Numbered from the stretch's first letter, positions 44,302 through 54,234 are shown. The stretch: 64,000 nucleotides of DNA from Clostridium sp. TW13 (GCF_024345225.1 NZ_BROD01000001.1:620001-684000), one strand, 5' to 3'. The notes: generated by a model not told the origin, from the letters alone. A program made the numbers and translations.

Positions 44302-44350
44302 TTTTATTGATTACAATTTAAATAGTTGCTTAAAATATATTATAGCTTTT

Positions 44351-44390
44351 AGGGTTGTAGGTGATTATTATTCACCACAACCCTTTTTGA
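44351..44390 (+). terminator. Intrinsic terminator
   Basis: AGGGTTGT-A-GGTGA pairs with TCACC-ACAACCCT (44351-44364 with 44072-offset arm at 44372-44384), then TTTTT. Confidence 0.85.
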
Positions 44391-44513
44391 GGTTAATAAC
44401 TAGTATTAATTCAAAAATATAATCTGTATATCTTTGAATCTAAAGGGGAAACTAACTAATATAATTTTCAGTGTATATATTATATTTATTTAAATAGAAG
44501 GATGGATTGTGTA

Positions 44514-45173
44514 ATGAAGGAATACAAAAGATTGCCCCAACATATTGGAATTATCCCAGATGGCAATAGAAGATGGGCTCAGTGCAATGGTTTAAATAAA
44601 CAAGATGGATATGATTATGGCATTAATCCAGGACTGGAGCTTTTTAAAGAATGCCTTAGATTAGGAATAAAGGAACTTACATTTTATGGATTTACTCAGG
44701 ATAATACAAAACGGCCAGCTATACAGACTAAAGCATTCCAAAAAGCTTGTGTAGATTCTGTACTTAAGCTTTTGGATTATGATTGCAATATACTTGTAGT
44801 GGGAAACACAAATTCACCTTTATTCCCAAAAGAATTGATTCCATATACCAAAAGAACAACTATAGGTAAGGGACTTATTAATGTAAACTTCTTAATTAAC
44901 TATGGGTGGGATTGGGACTTAAATCATGCATTTGTTGATGAGCATATAACAGAAAAAGGACATTTTATTGATAAGATTGCCTCTTCTCAAATATCAAGAA
45001 TGGATTTGATTATCAGATGGGGAAATAGACGAAGATTAAGTGGATTTCTCCCAGTACAATCGATTTATGCAGATTTTTATGTACTAGATCAAATGTGGCC
45101 TGATTTCAAGATAGAGCATTTGCATGAAGCATTAGAATGGTACCAAGTTCAAGATGTTACTCTGGGTGGTTAA
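44514..45173 (+). CDS. Atypical cis-prenyltransferase (UppS-like), copy 1
   Basis: The 219-residue protein is clearly of the undecaprenyl diphosphate synthase family. It has 'IGIIPDGNRRWA' with catalytic Asp16, 'LTFYGFTQDNTKRP' in place of FAFSTENWKRP, and 'LIIRWGNRRRLSGFLPVQSIYADFYV'. The last region normally reads RTGGE-RxSNFLLWQ; here the metal-binding Glu is missing. It may make a different chain length, use another acceptor, or be a partner subunit. The start at 44514 fits GAAGGATGG spacing; 44502 is also possible. It stands alone. Confidence 0.75.
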   Translation: MKEYKRLPQHIGIIPDGNRRWAQCNGLNKQDGYDYGINPGLELFKECLRLGIKELTFYGFTQDNTKRPAIQTKAFQKACVDSVLKLLDYDCNILVVGNTNSPLFPKELIPYTKRTTIGKGLINVNFLINYGWDWDLNHAFVDEHITEKGHFIDKIASSQISRMDLIIRWGNRRRLSGFLPVQSIYADFYVLDQMWPDFKIEHLHEALEWYQVQDVTLGG

Positions 45174-45332
45174 ACCTGGTGTAACATAATTTTTTAGTTT
45201 ACATATATTTATTTAAATTAGAACTGTACACAGGCATTTAGCTTGTATTAAATAAAAAATTGTTTTATTTACTCATATTATTTTTATTTTTTGAATATAA
45301 AAATTAAAGATAAATATATGAGGAGAAATAAA

Positions 45333-46424
45333 ATGAATAATAGTATAGATGTATGCATCAGCTTTGATACCACTGGCTCTATGTATCCATGTCTAACTCA
45401 GGTTAGAAGATCAATCAAAGGAATAGTAAGTAGATTATTTAAAGATATTCCCAATCTTAGAATTTCTATAATAGCTCATGGAGATTATTGTGATGTGGGT
45501 AATGCATATGTAATAAGTATTAAGGATTTTTCTAGTGATGAAGGAGAATTGATTGATTTTGTTAATAATGTAAAACCTACCTATGGTGGAGATGCTCCAG
45601 AATGTTATGAATTAGTGCTAAATCAAGCTAGAACAAAATTGTCCTGGCAATCAGGAGTATCAAAAGTTTTAATTATAGTTGGTGATGATGTGCCACATGG
45701 CCCTAATTATCCATCAAATACAAATAAAATTGATTGGAGAAATGAATTAGGCTTGCTATTAGAAAGTGGCATTAATGTGTATGGTATACATGCTATGCCT
45801 GGTATAAGAAAACATTCCAAACCATTTTATGAAGAAATAGCTGAAAAAACAGGTGGATTCTATTTGACCCTAGATCAATTTTCTAATATTACAGAGTTGA
45901 TTATGGCTATTTGTTATAAACAAGATGGACAAGATAGTTTGGAATCATTTGAGAGAGAACTTAAATTGAATGGGAGGATGAACTACAATATAAAGACATC
46001 CATACAGAAACTAAGTAATTTAGTTATTGATGAGTATGCTAGTGAAGATGGGTTAATGCCAGTGATAGAAGGAAGATTTCAGCTATTAAAAGTTGATAAA
46101 GATCAAAGTATAAAAGAATTTATATTAGAACAAGGAATATCATTTAAGGCAGGAAGAGGGTTTTATGAACTTAATAAAAGTGAAAAGGTAGGACTTAATA
46201 AGGAAATACTTCTATATGAAAAGGAAACAGGCAAGATCTTTAATGGACCTCAAGTTAGACAAATCTTAGGACTAAGTCCTCAGGAGAATGTTAGGGGAGT
46301 AAATGAGAGATTAAAACCTGTAGTATTAGATAAATATAAAGTATTTATTCAGTCAACTTCATATAATAGAAAGCTTATAGGCAATACATGTCTACTTTAT
46401 GAGGTAGAAGATTGGGATAGATAG
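45333..46424 (+). CDS. von Willebrand factor A domain protein
   Basis: This 363-residue protein begins with a vWA domain whose metal site is D12-x-T14-x-S16 ('ISFDTTGSMYPCL'), followed by 'YGGDAPECYELVLNQA' (second metal loop) and 'KVLIIVGDDVPHGP'. The domain ends near residue 205. The remaining ~150 residues are unassigned, with an early helical piece and a mixed tail. There is no signal peptide. I start at 45333, seven bases after AGGAG; the longer frame from 45291 reads through that site. The partner is unknown. Confidence 0.8.
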   Translation: MNNSIDVCISFDTTGSMYPCLTQVRRSIKGIVSRLFKDIPNLRISIIAHGDYCDVGNAYVISIKDFSSDEGELIDFVNNVKPTYGGDAPECYELVLNQARTKLSWQSGVSKVLIIVGDDVPHGPNYPSNTNKIDWRNELGLLLESGINVYGIHAMPGIRKHSKPFYEEIAEKTGGFYLTLDQFSNITELIMAICYKQDGQDSLESFERELKLNGRMNYNIKTSIQKLSNLVIDEYASEDGLMPVIEGRFQLLKVDKDQSIKEFILEQGISFKAGRGFYELNKSEKVGLNKEILLYEKETGKIFNGPQVRQILGLSPQENVRGVNERLKPVVLDKYKVFIQSTSYNRKLIGNTCLLYEVEDWDR

Positions 46425-46458
46425 ACTCAAAATTAAGTTGTTTAATTAAATTAACAAA

Positions 46459-46494
46459 ATTCCTATGTATTAAGTGGAATATATAGGAATTTTT
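46459..46494 (+). terminator. Intrinsic terminator
   Basis: ATTCCTAT/ATAGGAAT (46459-46466 with 46483-46490) then TTTTT. Downstream, up to 46711, only AT-rich promoter-type sequence is seen. Confidence 0.75.
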
Positions 46495-46711
46495 AATGTA
46501 GAATATACCAATACCAAAACGATGACGATTTTTGGCGAATAAAACGTTTTTGTGTTAAAATAAGGGAGAAGTTTGTGAAAAATATTTATTATGAGTTGAA
46601 AATAGGAAAATATGGTGGTACTATTAATATAGTAATTATATGGCAATGTGAAAATATATTTATACAAGTATTGTTATTTTTAGATTAAATTTTAAAAGGT
46701 GGTATTATAAA

Positions 46712-48196
46712 ATGAGCACTGAAACCTCAATAAAGTATGATGTGAAAAAAGCACATTTATTAAACATTTTTATAGTAGTTTTACTATCAATATTTCTTAC
46801 TATAGTATCGTTTATAAGCACGTCTGTAGGAATGACTTCGCTGGCGGAAAGTGTAGTTGTCTGGATTATTTTAGCTTTAATTTATTTTGTACATATAAAT
46901 GATAATATTAAAGCAATCATTTATGCAGCTGTTCCCTTAGCCATATCAGGTTCTATGTTTTTTATGAATGGAGCTAGTCAAGTTGGCAACAATGTTTTGA
47001 TGATAGTATCAATAGCTATGATAGCATTATATTTCAATAATAAGTTAGTAGCTATATATCAGGTATTGGTTAATCTATTATTAATTGTACAGTATGTGAC
47101 ATATGGATCAAGATTACTAATTGATAACAATGGGAACATTTGGACACTAATTTATGTTTTAATTTGTGTAAACAGTATATTATGCTTGCTATTTTTTCTT
47201 ACAAAATGGGGAAGAGCATTGGTTGATGCAGCAGTTGCAAAAGAGAAGGTTTCAATGGAGCTTTCAGAAAAATTAAATGTTTCAATGGAACAAATAAAGA
47301 CAAGCATCAATGTTGTAAATTCAACAATAGATGATTTTGATAGAGATATAGATTCTTCAAAAGAAGCAATTTCAAATTTAAATATAGCTATTCAAGAAAT
47401 GGCAAGTGGTGTGAGTGAACAATCTGGAAGCTTAAGTAGCATTAATGAAAAGATGCAATTTGCATCAAAGAATATTGTTCAGAATACAGAAATATCAAAC
47501 AAAGTTAAGAATGAAGCAAAAAATGTTACAGAAAAAGTGACTGTAGGTTCAGCTAATATAGAAGAAATGAATTCTCAGATGGACATAATATATAAAGCAG
47601 TTAACACTTCTTATATTACAGTTAATGAATTGCAGAGCAGTATAGTTGAAATAAATAATTTCCTTGCAGGAATAACAGATATAGCAGAGCAGACTAACAT
47701 GCTTGCACTAAATGCTGCTATAGAAGCTGCTAGAGCTGGTGAACAAGGAAAAGGATTTGCAGTAGTTGCTGATGAAGTTAGAATGTTAGCAGAACAAAGT
47801 TCAACTACAGTAGAAGATATAAACAATATTATTAATAAGATAAATGAAAAGACTAAAGTAGCTGTAGATGAAGTTAAACTTGGAGATGAGGCAGTTGAAG
47901 TTGGAAAGCAGCTTATTTCTAAGGTAAGTGAAAGTTTTGTGCTATTTCAAAAGAGTTTTGAAATGACAAATAGATTGATGGAGGAAGCCGCAAGCATTAG
48001 TGAAGAAACTTCATCAGAATTCATGCAAATGCTAGAAAAAATTCATTCTGTTGCAGAAATATCAGCAACACAAGCGGCAACTATAGAAGAAATTTCTGCT
48101 ACAGTAGAAAATACACATAATGATATTAATATGATAAGTAACTCTGTTAATGAAATTAAAACATTAAGTAATGATTTGGAGAAGATGGCTCAGTAA
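46712..48196 (+). CDS. Methyl-accepting chemotaxis protein with six-TM N-terminus
   Basis: Of 494 residues, the first ~175 form about six TM helices with hardly any extracellular loop, so the ligand is probably sensed within the membrane. There is no HAMP domain. A helical cytoplasmic signalling part follows, with the tip at ~325-350 ('[20 protein letters not shown]'). Candidate methylation helices flank the tip. The ATG follows AAGGTGG. A second receptor gene lies 325 bases downstream. Separate terminators show independent transcription. Confidence 0.9.
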   Translation: MSTETSIKYDVKKAHLLNIFIVVLLSIFLTIVSFISTSVGMTSLAESVVVWIILALIYFVHINDNIKAIIYAAVPLAISGSMFFMNGASQVGNNVLMIVSIAMIALYFNNKLVAIYQVLVNLLLIVQYVTYGSRLLIDNNGNIWTLIYVLICVNSILCLLFFLTKWGRALVDAAVAKEKVSMELSEKLNVSMEQIKTSINVVNSTIDDFDRDIDSSKEAISNLNIAIQEMASGVSEQSGSLSSINEKMQFASKNIVQNTEISNKVKNEAKNVTEKVTVGSANIEEMNSQMDIIYKAVNTSYITVNELQSSIVEINNFLAGITDIAEQTNMLALNAAIEAARAGEQGKGFAVVADEVRMLAEQSSTTVEDINNIINKINEKTKVAVDEVKLGDEAVEVGKQLISKVSESFVLFQKSFEMTNRLMEEAASISEETSSEFMQMLEKIHSVAEISATQAATIEEISATVENTHNDINMISNSVNEIKTLSNDLEKMAQ

Positions 48197-48521
48197 TGTG
48201 GCGTGTTTGGACTTGTTATTTATTTTCAAATGACTAAAATGCAAAATAAGAATCTCTATATTAGGAGGTTCTTATTTTTTATGTTTTTAAATTTTAAACA
48301 TAAAAAAGTTAATATTTTTTTAAAAATATTAAAGTATCTATATATAAATGTAATATATAGGCTAAATATATTATACTAAACAGTCGATTATATAACTAAA
48401 GTGTAGAATTATACATAAGTATGTAATGCGTATATTACATTGTATATATTGCCAATAATGTTATGTATTTTATCTAATAGTCCAAAAGTGAAAATCAAAA
48501 TTGTTTTAAGGGGGAGTATCA
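48197..48521 (+). other. Intergenic region with terminator between receptor genes
   Basis: A terminator lies at 48245-48280 (AATAAGAATCTC with GAGGTTCTTATT, then Ts). The rest (to 48521) is AT-rich with only the next gene's promoter expected. A small frame at 48440-48634 overlaps the receptor in another frame and is not supported. Confidence 0.6.
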
Positions 48522-50246
48522 ATGCTAAAGAACATGAAAATCTTACACAAGGTCACATTATTGTCTGCTATTTTATTATTATTTGGAGCTATTATTGGTG
48601 GTGCAGGTTATTATTTTACACAACAGTCACATAGTAATATGTCAACAATGTACAATCAAGATGTAAAGGCTATCAATTTAACTGATGACATAAGAATTCA
48701 AACAAGAACGTGTCAAATGAATTTATTAAGATTAATACTTAGTAATGGAAATCAAGAAGAGCAAAAGGCATATATAAAGGAAATAGATTCTAAGTCTAAA
48801 GGAATAGGCGATGTTATTAACAATTATAAAAAATTGAAATTAGATAATACTCAAAAGCAAAATGTGGAAACAATGGAAGCGAATCTAACTCAATTTGTAA
48901 GTGTGTGCGAAAAAATAAAGGAAATGGCTTCTACAGGTAAAACTAAAACTGAAGAAATATATGCATATTATTCGCAAAATGACAAGACATTAGATAGCAT
49001 TCGTTCAGGGGCTAATGCATTATTAAAAGATCATGTGAAAAAAGCTGATGCCTCATATGTTAAAGTAGATAATACATATAAAATATCAATAACAATACTT
49101 TTAAGTATTTTAGGAGTGGCTGTTATTTTAGGTGCAATTCTTACTTTCATAATTGTAAAACCAATTACTTTCTCTTTAAAGAAGGCTACAGAACATTTAG
49201 GAGTTCTTGCTACAGGTGATTTTAGCCAAGAAATTCAACCAGCTTTATTAAAGAGTAAAGATGAGGTTGGTGTTATGTTAAGAGCTACTGATAAAATGCA
49301 ACAGTCTATAAAAGAAGTATTAAGTTCAGTAATTAATGAGTCATCAAATATTGAAAAAATGGTTTATGATGTTGGTAATCATGTTTCACAGTTAAATCTT
49401 CAAATTGAAGATGTATCAGCTACAACTGAACAACTTTCATCAGGGATGGAGGAAACAGCAGCTTCTACTGAGGACATGAATAATACAGCAGTAGAAATAG
49501 AAAGTGCAATTGAAGGAATTTCTAAGAAAGCTGAAAACAGTGCAGTAGCTTCAAATGAAATTAGTCATAGAGCTAATGAAATAAAATCTAATGCAATTGT
49601 ATCTCAAAAGAATGCAGATGAAGTATATTTAGCAACAAACAAGAATTTAAGAGATGCAATAGAAAAATCGAAATCAGTAGAGCAAATAAAAACTTTATCT
49701 GAATCAATACTAGAGATAACATCTCAAACTAATATGCTTGCATTAAATGCAGCTATAGAAGCAGCAAGAGCAGGAGAAGCTGGTAGAGGTTTTGCTGTAG
49801 TAGCAGATCAAATTAGAAGCTTGGCTGAAGATTCAAAAAATACTGTAACTGAAATTCAAGATGTAACTCAGATAGTACTAGATTCTGTAGAAAATTTAGC
49901 AGCAAGCTCTCGTGAAATATTAGAATTTATTGATAAACAAGTACAGAGAGACTATAAATCAATGGTTGAGACTGGTGAAAAATACAATGAAGATGCAAAT
50001 GATATATATAATTTATCAAATGACTTTAGCTTAGCTACCAGACAAATAAAAGAATTTATTGACAATATTTCAAAACAACTGTCTGGAATTACTTTAGCAA
50101 CTAATGAAGGAGCAGAAGGAACATCTAATATTGCATTAAAGACAAGCGGTATAGCAGAGAGAGTTAGTAGCATAGATAGTGAAACAGCATGCATTAAGGA
50201 TAGTGTTGATAATCTATCTGGACTTGTAACTAAATTTAAAATATAA
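48522..50246 (+). CDS. Methyl-accepting chemotaxis protein, 4HB sensor and HAMP
   Basis: The 574 residues have classical receptor topology: TM1 (~12-33), a four-helix-bundle sensor (34-185), TM2 (~187-210), HAMP (~210-265) and a signalling coiled coil with its tip at ~402-428 ('[20 protein letters not shown]'). It senses an extracellular ligand and passes the signal to CheA. The sensor matches the 4HB_MCP type in size and helical pattern. The ATG follows GGGGGAG. It is followed by a remarkable 21-bp perfect hairpin. Confidence 0.93.
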   Translation: MLKNMKILHKVTLLSAILLLFGAIIGGAGYYFTQQSHSNMSTMYNQDVKAINLTDDIRIQTRTCQMNLLRLILSNGNQEEQKAYIKEIDSKSKGIGDVINNYKKLKLDNTQKQNVETMEANLTQFVSVCEKIKEMASTGKTKTEEIYAYYSQNDKTLDSIRSGANALLKDHVKKADASYVKVDNTYKISITILLSILGVAVILGAILTFIIVKPITFSLKKATEHLGVLATGDFSQEIQPALLKSKDEVGVMLRATDKMQQSIKEVLSSVINESSNIEKMVYDVGNHVSQLNLQIEDVSATTEQLSSGMEETAASTEDMNNTAVEIESAIEGISKKAENSAVASNEISHRANEIKSNAIVSQKNADEVYLATNKNLRDAIEKSKSVEQIKTLSESILEITSQTNMLALNAAIEAARAGEAGRGFAVVADQIRSLAEDSKNTVTEIQDVTQIVLDSVENLAASSREILEFIDKQVQRDYKSMVETGEKYNEDANDIYNLSNDFSLATRQIKEFIDNISKQLSGITLATNEGAEGTSNIALKTSGIAERVSSIDSETACIKDSVDNLSGLVTKFKI

Positions 50247-50276
50247 ATAATATATACAAATTCACCTTAAAAATAG

Positions 50277-50320
50277 AGAGTGCATTAAAATGATTTTGTA
50301 AAATCATTTTAATGCACTCT
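50277..50320. terminator. Perfect 21-bp hairpin with 2-base loop
   Basis: AGAGTGCATTAAAATGATTTT (21 bases split as AGAGTGCATT and AAAATGATTTT, 50277-50297) is exactly mirrored at 50300-50320 around GT. A weak T-rich tail follows. Terminator function is likely; the length is exceptional. Confidence 0.75.
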
Positions 50321-50400
50321 TATATTATGTTACAATATTTATAAAATTACATATTTGTAAGTGAAATGAGAATTTTTTATAGAGAAGGTGAAAGAAAGAT

Positions 50401-50922
50401 ATGATTTTATTAAAAGAAATATCACAAAAAGACATCGGAATTAGTAATGGAGATGTAGATATTGCATATAGGCTAAGAAAAGCTGCTAGGGCAATGGTTG
50501 TTAATAAAGATAATCGAATTGCTATATTAAATGTTACAAAAGATAAGTATCACAAATTGCCTGGAGGAGGCTTCGAGGGTGATGAAGATGTAGAAGAAGC
50601 TTTGAGAAGAGAAGTCATGGAAGAAGTAGGAGCAGAAATTGAAATTCAAGATGAAGTGGGCTGTACAATTGAATATCGTGATGAATTTAAGCTACTTCAA
50701 ATTTCATATTGCTATATTGCAAGAATTGTTGGAGAATTAGTTCCAGTTAGTTTCACTGAACTTGAAATTAGTGATGGGTTTCAACTTCAATGGTACTCAA
50801 TTGAAGAGGCAATCGAGATTATGGAAAGTGATCAACCACAAAGTTATGTGGGAAAGTTTATCCATGCTAGAGATATTATATTTTTAAAGGAAGCACAGAA
50901 AATATTCAAGTCATCACATTAA
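50401..50922 (+). CDS. Nudix hydrolase
   Basis: This 173-residue protein has a full Nudix box: 'GGGFEGDEDVEEALRREVME' continuing EVGA, matching GX5EX7REUXEEXGU. It cleaves nucleoside diphosphates linked to some group X. The substrate cannot be read. The N-terminal ~30 residues precede the first strand ('AARAMVVNKDNRIAIL'). The ATG follows GAAGGTG. It lies alone before the second cis-prenyltransferase. Confidence 0.9.
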   Translation: MILLKEISQKDIGISNGDVDIAYRLRKAARAMVVNKDNRIAILNVTKDKYHKLPGGGFEGDEDVEEALRREVMEEVGAEIEIQDEVGCTIEYRDEFKLLQISYCYIARIVGELVPVSFTELEISDGFQLQWYSIEEAIEIMESDQPQSYVGKFIHARDIIFLKEAQKIFKSSH

Positions 50923-51069
50923 TATTAATAAATTGGACACATTTGTTAACAAAGATATTTACATAAAATGATAAATTAAGTAAAATGTAAGTATAAACAA
51001 GGAATTATTAAATTAAGGTAATAGATAGGGTAGTGTAAAGGTAAATAATTTGAGAAGGGAAATGAAAAA

Positions 51070-51792
51070 ATGGTCTTTTTTATCAAGAGATTATTGCATA
51101 AGAATACATTTTTAATTCCAAGGCACATTGCTATAGTTTGTGATGGAAATTGTAGGTGGGCTAAGGTTAGAAATTTGCCTAAATCTTATGGATATAAAGC
51201 AAGTATAAAACCAATAAGAAGAATCACTAAAAAATGTTCTAAATTAGGAGTTGAAGTGTTAACGTTCTATGCATTTTCGACTAAAAGTTGGGAGAAATCT
51301 CCAGAAGATGTGGATTATTTAATGAAGCTATTTGTGAAATTCTTTGGAAGCTTGGGTAAAGATGTGGGAACAAATATTAAGGTTAAACATATCGGAAATA
51401 AATCAAGTTTTTCTCCTGAATTAGTGAGTGAAATTGATAAAATTGAGAAATTGACAGAGAATAATTCTGGGATGGTTTTAAATATAGCATTGAATTATGG
51501 AGGACGCTTTGAAATAGTAGATGCTGTAACAGGAATTTTAAAAGATGTAGAAGAAAAGGTGGATATAGATAAGTTAAGTGAGGACTCAGTGGATAAGTAC
51601 ATGCTTACTGCTGGGCTACCTGATGTAGACTTAATAATCCGAACTAGTGGAGAAATGAGAATAAATAACTTTTTATTATGGCAGTCATCACAACCTAACT
51701 TTTGGGCTACAGCAGATTATTGGCCAGAGTTTAGAGGTGGACACTTAAAGGAGTCAATTTTACATTATAATAGGATGCGTAAAACTATATAA
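51070..51792 (+). CDS. Atypical cis-prenyltransferase (UppS-like), copy 2
   Basis: This 240-residue UppS relative has 'IAIVCDGNCRWAK' with catalytic Asp25, but Cys replaces the usual Gly of DGNGRW. 'FYAFSTKSWEKSPEDV' has Ser and Lys in place of the conserved Asn and Arg. 'RTSGEMRINNFLLWQ' keeps the metal-binding Glu. After that comes 'SSQPNFWATADYWPEF'. The fold is secure; product length and role are not. The two window copies are divergent from each other, so this is not a recent tandem duplication. The start follows GAAGGGAAATGAA. It is convergent with a Nudix gene. Confidence 0.78.
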   Translation: MVFFIKRLLHKNTFLIPRHIAIVCDGNCRWAKVRNLPKSYGYKASIKPIRRITKKCSKLGVEVLTFYAFSTKSWEKSPEDVDYLMKLFVKFFGSLGKDVGTNIKVKHIGNKSSFSPELVSEIDKIEKLTENNSGMVLNIALNYGGRFEIVDAVTGILKDVEEKVDIDKLSEDSVDKYMLTAGLPDVDLIIRTSGEMRINNFLLWQSSQPNFWATADYWPEFRGGHLKESILHYNRMRKTI

Positions 51793-51805
51793 ATTATGCA
51801 TATTA

Positions 51806-51844
51806 GGTTTGAGAAAAGGTGTGTAATCTTTCTCAAACCATTTT
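51806..51844. terminator. Bidirectional intrinsic terminator
   Basis: GGTTTGAGAAA/TTTCTCAAACC (51806-51816 with 51829-51839) with Ts after it, between two converging genes. Confidence 0.85.
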
Positions 51845-51848
51845 TGTG

Positions 51849-52316
51849 TTATTTATAGGTTTTGATAATTTCTAAATATCTGTGGATAACATCCTTATGT
51901 CTTTTTAATGTATTGGTTGGAATATCATCTATGCTGAAGAAATTACACTCTAGTGTTTCAAGACCATCTGCTTTTAGAGTACCTTTGTAATTATTAGTAT
52001 AATAAGCAACAAGTACAACATAATATTCATCGCCATTTTTTAGTTGTATATGGCTATCAGCGTTACCTGAGAAAACGTCAATTAAGTGCAGGTCATCAAT
52101 TATTAGTCCGGTTTCTTCAAAAACTTCCCTTTTTCCAGCACTTTCAGTAGATTCACCAAGTTCAATTTGTCCACCTGGTAGTCCCCATGAACCATAAGGT
52201 TCAGTTCTTTTTTGCAATAATATTTGATTTTGGTGATTTGTAACTATAACTGTTGAAGCAACTAAGTTTACAGGTCTTGTACCAATAATTGCTCTTAAAT
52301 CTTTTACATACCCCAT
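51849..52316 (-). CDS. Nudix hydrolase
   Basis: This 155-residue protein has a canonical Nudix box 'GGQIELGESTESAGKREVFE' continuing ETGL, after 'SWGLP', which resembles MutT-like members. It probably hydrolyses a nucleotide-sugar, an oxidised nucleotide or a similar diphosphate. On the minus strand its ribosome site (GAGAGG) starts only a few bases after the end of structured repeat B. The repeat is therefore its 5' untranslated leader unless a promoter lies between, which leaves almost no room. Confidence 0.9.
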   Translation of the reverse strand: MGYVKDLRAIIGTRPVNLVASTVIVTNHQNQILLQKRTEPYGSWGLPGGQIELGESTESAGKREVFEETGLIIDDLHLIDVFSGNADSHIQLKNGDEYYVVLVAYYTNNYKGTLKADGLETLECNFFSIDDIPTNTLKRHKDVIHRYLEIIKTYK

Positions 52317-52332
52317 AATTCATACCTCTCTA

Positions 52333-52581
52333 TTTATCCGATAGCTAGCATCCGTAACACTCCAACTTTACATGAAACTTCCCTTCCTAAAGTCAGATGA
52401 GTACTCACAGAGTAAGCGACCATCATCAAATCATAGATTTGAGATGTCTGCTTAACCGATTCACACTAAATCATAGATTTAGGTTTTCTGCTTAAGTTGG
52501 AGATAACGGCTGCATGCTCCTGGATAAGTTCAACTAAGATTCAGATGGGGATCAAACCCCACCTGAATCTTAGTTGAACTT
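52333..52581 (-). repeat. Structured dispersed repeat, copy B (inverted)
   Basis: On the minus strand it opens with a perfect long hairpin of 19-bp outer arms (AAGTTCAACTAAGATTCAG and complement). Copy A's outer arms are decayed. It then has the shared block CCAGGAGCATGCAGCCGTTA, an 89-base block (52383-52471) differing from copy A at one base, and the 33-base tail (52333-52365) identical to copy A. It lacks copy A's 21-base insert and its 11-bp palindrome. It lies between a DUF1963 gene and a Nudix gene in their sense. Confidence 0.85.
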
Positions 52582-52609
52582 GATAAATTAGTTTTGAAGC
52601 AACATGTTT

Positions 52610-53473
52610 TTAGCAGCAATCCCAATTATACATGACATTAGAAAAAATACATTTTTCTAAATCCTCAGGTTTTATGAAGAAATTTGCAACTCCACAGTCA
52701 CCCCAAAGAATTTCATCCTTACCACTACCTTCACTATCAATCTGAAGAAGTAATATTGTATGATTTTTATATTCATCTGTATCTCTAGGATCACTTTGAG
52801 TAAAGAACGGATAACCGCCTATACGATGTCCAGGTTGAGATAGATCATTAAAAACTTTTTCTGCAATTTCTTCATCTAAATCATAGACATTCTTTGCAGC
52901 TGTTGGAATGTACTGTTTGTACAAATCAAGGAAGGTTTTATCAAATCTAAAGTCACCAGAGGACATTGGTGATGATGTAAGCTCTCCAGTTAAAAGGAAT
53001 TCACTCTCAAAAGGGAAATATTCTTCATTTTGGGCTTCATCCATAGAATATGTTTGTAAAAGACTTTCTTCTTTAATTATGTCTTTGTGGTAAACTACAC
53101 GGAAACTGGTTTGCTCTGTCCAATCATCAAAGTTAGCCCCATATAAATCATCACAAGCAGCATAAAATTGTAATATCCCTTTTGAAGGAAATCCATTAAG
53201 TTTAGGTAATTCCTCAAAATTAAGTTGAGCTAAGAGTTTTAATGGCTCACTGTCACTGTCTTTATCAGTGTTACATGGATATTCAAAATCAGGTGGAAGA
53301 TAAGGAGTACCTCCTAATTTGCTATTGTAAACTGTAGTTGTTTTTCTTTCAGCCTTCAATTTGATTGAAGGACAAGATGTAGTACGTGTGTAATTCTCCA
53401 TAAAGTTCTTGAACGCAACAGTATTAATTATATCGTCAGTATTTTCTTTACTTAAATCATTGAATTCAGACAT
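52610..53473 (-). CDS. DUF1963 (YwqG-like) protein
   Basis: The 287-residue protein has the DUF1963/YwqG pattern: 'KLGGTPYLPPDFEYPC' near residue 55, 'LAQLNFEELP', 'GILQFYAACDD', 'HRIGGYPFFTQSDPR' and a C-terminal 'WGDCGVANFFIKPEDL'. The role is unknown; family members are often in toxin-immunity or stress contexts, but no toxin is adjacent here. The ATG follows AAGGAGTG. Its stop is 28 bases before structured repeat B. Confidence 0.85.
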   Translation of the reverse strand: MSEFNDLSKENTDDIINTVAFKNFMENYTRTTSCPSIKLKAERKTTTVYNSKLGGTPYLPPDFEYPCNTDKDSDSEPLKLLAQLNFEELPKLNGFPSKGILQFYAACDDLYGANFDDWTEQTSFRVVYHKDIIKEESLLQTYSMDEAQNEEYFPFESEFLLTGELTSSPMSSGDFRFDKTFLDLYKQYIPTAAKNVYDLDEEIAEKVFNDLSQPGHRIGGYPFFTQSDPRDTDEYKNHTILLLQIDSEGSGKDEILWGDCGVANFFIKPEDLEKCIFSNVMYNWDCC

Positions 53474-53691
53474 AATATCACTCCTTATGAATTAGTGTAA
53501 AAGTGCAAAGTTCCCAAGAAGTTAGGAATTCTTTTCTACAATTATAATCTATATTATATCATGACTTTTCCATAAAATATGATATAATTCATATAATATA
53601 CTTATTTTATAGATTTTATGGCAATAATTATTTTGATTATAAAATTAACTAAGTATGAAATTAGCTGATTTTATAGAATTGGGGTGCAGAT

Positions 53692-54234
53692 ATGAGAACA
53701 GAGATTAAAAATAGTTTTAAAGGATTAGAAATTAATACAGAACGATTGCTTATACGTCATATTGAGAATAAAGATAGAAATGATTTTTTTGAAATATTTA
53801 GTAACGAGGAAACTGCTATAAATGATGGAATAAGACCTTATGTGGAAATGGATAAAAGATATGAAGCAGATTTTAAATATATATCAGATCAGATGCATTT
53901 TGCAATAGAATTAAAAGAAGGTAATAAAATGATTGGCATTATGCATTTAACGGAAATACTAGAAAGAGCAGTGGAGTGTTATGAAATTGGATATGACATT
54001 CATTACGCATTTAGAAGAAAAGGGTATGCTACAGAAGCTATTAATGCAATTATAGAGTACTGTTTTAATTTTCTGGGAATAGAGATGTTAGTTGCATTAG
54101 TGAATGAATGGAACGAGGAATCAATAAGTTTATTAAATAAACTTGGATTTTTACAAGAGGGAAAAATTCATAAGGCACAGAAACATTATAAATTTGGAGT
54201 AGTTGATCAATTGAGTTTTTATAAGGAAAGATAA
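53692..54234 (+). CDS. GNAT acetyltransferase, RimJ/RimL type
   Basis: A 180-residue GNAT enzyme with the acetyl-CoA loop in 'AFRRKGYATEAINAIIEYCF' and the late 'NEESISLLNKLGFLQEG' strand of RimJ/RimL-like proteins. The ATG follows GGGGTG. It is one of five GNAT genes in this window, four of them within 7 kb. The substrate is unknown. Confidence 0.88.
   Translation: MRTEIKNSFKGLEINTERLLIRHIENKDRNDFFEIFSNEETAINDGIRPYVEMDKRYEADFKYISDQMHFAIELKEGNKMIGIMHLTEILERAVECYEIGYDIHYAFRRKGYATEAINAIIEYCFNFLGIEMLVALVNEWNEESISLLNKLGFLQEGKIHKAQKHYKFGVVDQLSFYKER

Noticed and set aside
48440-48634. 64-codon frame overlapping the second chemoreceptor start
   Set aside because: It lacks a ribosome site and its second half is a frame shadow of the receptor.
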